From Eubacterium multiforme (lineage in GTDB: Bacteria > Bacillota > Clostridia > Clostridiales > Clostridiaceae): a DNA stretch of 64,000 nt. The notes beneath the pieces are model-generated. The model was not told the origin of the DNA and did not search any database. It saw nothing but the letters and a program-made list of their open reading frames with translations. Below are positions 63,588 to 64,000 of this stretch, piece after piece. The translations under genes and the position numbers were made by a program. The stretch's first letter is position 1; every line of letters begins with the position of its first letter. Where the stretch lies: positions 124,001 to 188,000 of the forward strand of contig NZ_JAUSUF010000004.1 in assembly GCF_030813415.1 (NCBI RefSeq). Reading direction: 5' to 3'.

Positions 63588-63860
63588 GTGTTAAAAGTTG
63601 ATATAAGAGATATAAAAGTAAAGTGTAAGAAATTAAGAAAAAAAGGAATTATTTCAGGTACTTTAAAGAGAAATAATGGAGAGATAATCCCAATAAGTTT
63701 AAAAGGAAGCAGTGTAGATAAACGTATTTTAAATAATGGACTAAATAATGAAGTTTTAATAATATTTAACAATGAAGAAATAAAGACAAAAATTGATAGA
63801 CTTCAGAGAAATTTATTAATTCATAATGTAATTAACATAGACTTATTAGAAAAAAGTTAA
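63588..63860 (+). CDS. bL25-like single-domain protein
   Basis: A 90-residue basic protein whose pattern KKLRKKGIISGTL, EIIPISLKGSSVDKRIL, NEVLIIFNNEEIKTKIDRLQRNLL and HNVINIDLLEK follows the N-terminal 5S-rRNA-binding domain of ribosomal protein bL25 (KLRxxGxxPGxxY, the VQRDPVxxxxxHVDF box). The C-terminal Ctc domain is absent, as in E. coli bL25. Key residues differ: no PGVVYG. It may be a diverged second copy. Start is GTG 63588 behind GGGGGTG; ATG 63570 overlaps that site. A short repeat (63855-63873) follows. Confidence 0.6.
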   Translation: MLKVDIRDIKVKCKKLRKKGIISGTLKRNNGEIIPISLKGSSVDKRILNNGLNNEVLIIFNNEEIKTKIDRLQRNLLIHNVINIDLLEKS

Positions 63861-63930
63861 AATTCTTTTAACTGAAGTGAAAAAAGTTATTATTTAATGT
63901 ATAATAAACAGAAGAAAAGGAGGGTATTTT

Positions 63931-64000
63931 ATGTTTTTAAAGGAATTTAATAATGAGGAATCTATTGCATTTATAAATTTAGTAAATAGATTTGCAAATA
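63931..64000 (+). CDS. N-terminus of an unidentified protein (cut by window edge)
   Basis: An ATG at 63931 behind AAAGGAGGG opens a frame that runs off the window: MFLKEFNNEESIAFINLVNR and a few more residues. A short acidic start followed by a helix resembles TerB-like proteins, but 23 residues are too few to assign. Confidence 0.55.
   Translation, partial: MFLKEFNNEESIAFINLVNRFAN

Overview
The window is AT-rich (coding third positions are almost all A or T), densely packed and mostly plus-strand. It carries sporulation genes (spoIIA operon, spoVACDE, gpr, spoIIP), ferredoxin-based fermentation (pyruvate:ferredoxin oxidoreductase, iron alcohol dehydrogenases), a coenzyme-B12 glycerol-to-1,3-propanediol pathway and a CBS/DRTGG manganese pyrophosphatase. 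Together these point to a spore-forming Clostridium, most likely C. perfringens or a very close relative. The species call is my inference from gene content. I see no rRNA, tRNA, CRISPR array, insertion sequence or prophage; this looks like core chromosome.

Layout. 0-10 kb: oligoendopeptidase F, a rhomboid protease, a small membrane protein, UV endonuclease UvsE (minus strand), glutamate dehydrogenase, a membrane glycosyltransferase, a butanol-dehydrogenase-like enzyme and thiol peroxidase. 10.6-20.1 kb: tRNA 2-selenouridine synthase leading into topoisomerase IV parE-parC, then a DJ-1 protein, a RecJ-like exonuclease and murG. 20.4-24 kb: a highly expressed PFOR with codon use unlike its neighbours. 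24-34.5 kb: a glycerol fermentation locus made of a PocR-domain sensor kinase, an AraC-type response regulator, dhaBCE-like dehydratase, its two-subunit reactivase, an adenosyltransferase, a GlcG-like protein, 1,3-propanediol dehydrogenase and a glycerol facilitator. 34.6-46.2 kb: housekeeping genes (DUF1292 protein, PHP phosphoesterase, aminotransferase, HAD phosphatase, CBS-PPase, Ca2+ P-type ATPase, Dabb protein, DUF4003 protein, DNA polymerase IV, deoC). 46.4-60.2 kb: a Lon-like protease, spoIIAA-spoIIAB-sigF, spoVAC-AD-AE, comEC, holA, rpsT (minus), gpr, spoIIP, a small anchored protein and lepA. 60.4-64 kb: a molybdate-type ABC importer with a DUF364 protein, a bL25-like short protein and the start of an unknown gene.

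How they work together. PFOR supplies reduced ferredoxin and acetyl-CoA. The glycerol locus is a self-contained electron sink: the facilitator brings glycerol in, the dehydratase makes 3-hydroxypropionaldehyde, DhaT reduces it with NADH, and the reactivase and adenosyltransferase keep the B12 enzyme active. No microcompartment shell genes are present and the medium and small dehydratase subunits are short, so a soluble pathway is expected. The sporulation genes cover forespore sigma-F activation, DPA uptake, engulfment and SASP degradation.

The most unusual signals are in RNA leaders. Three genes within 12 kb (the Lon-like protease, spoIIAA, lepA) have a strong Shine-Dalgarno sequence separated from the best start codon by an inverted repeat; folding it would bring the two to about 9-13 nt. 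A fourth gene (57927) has a perfect 9-bp repeat whose loop holds the Shine-Dalgarno and whose right arm abuts the ATG. Other points: a Lon family protease with both Walker motifs degraded, an NPI instead of NPA in the glycerol facilitator, a ComEC without its nuclease domain, a structured rpsT leader, and operator-like repeats upstream of PFOR, dhaB and the ppaC/Ca-ATPase pair.
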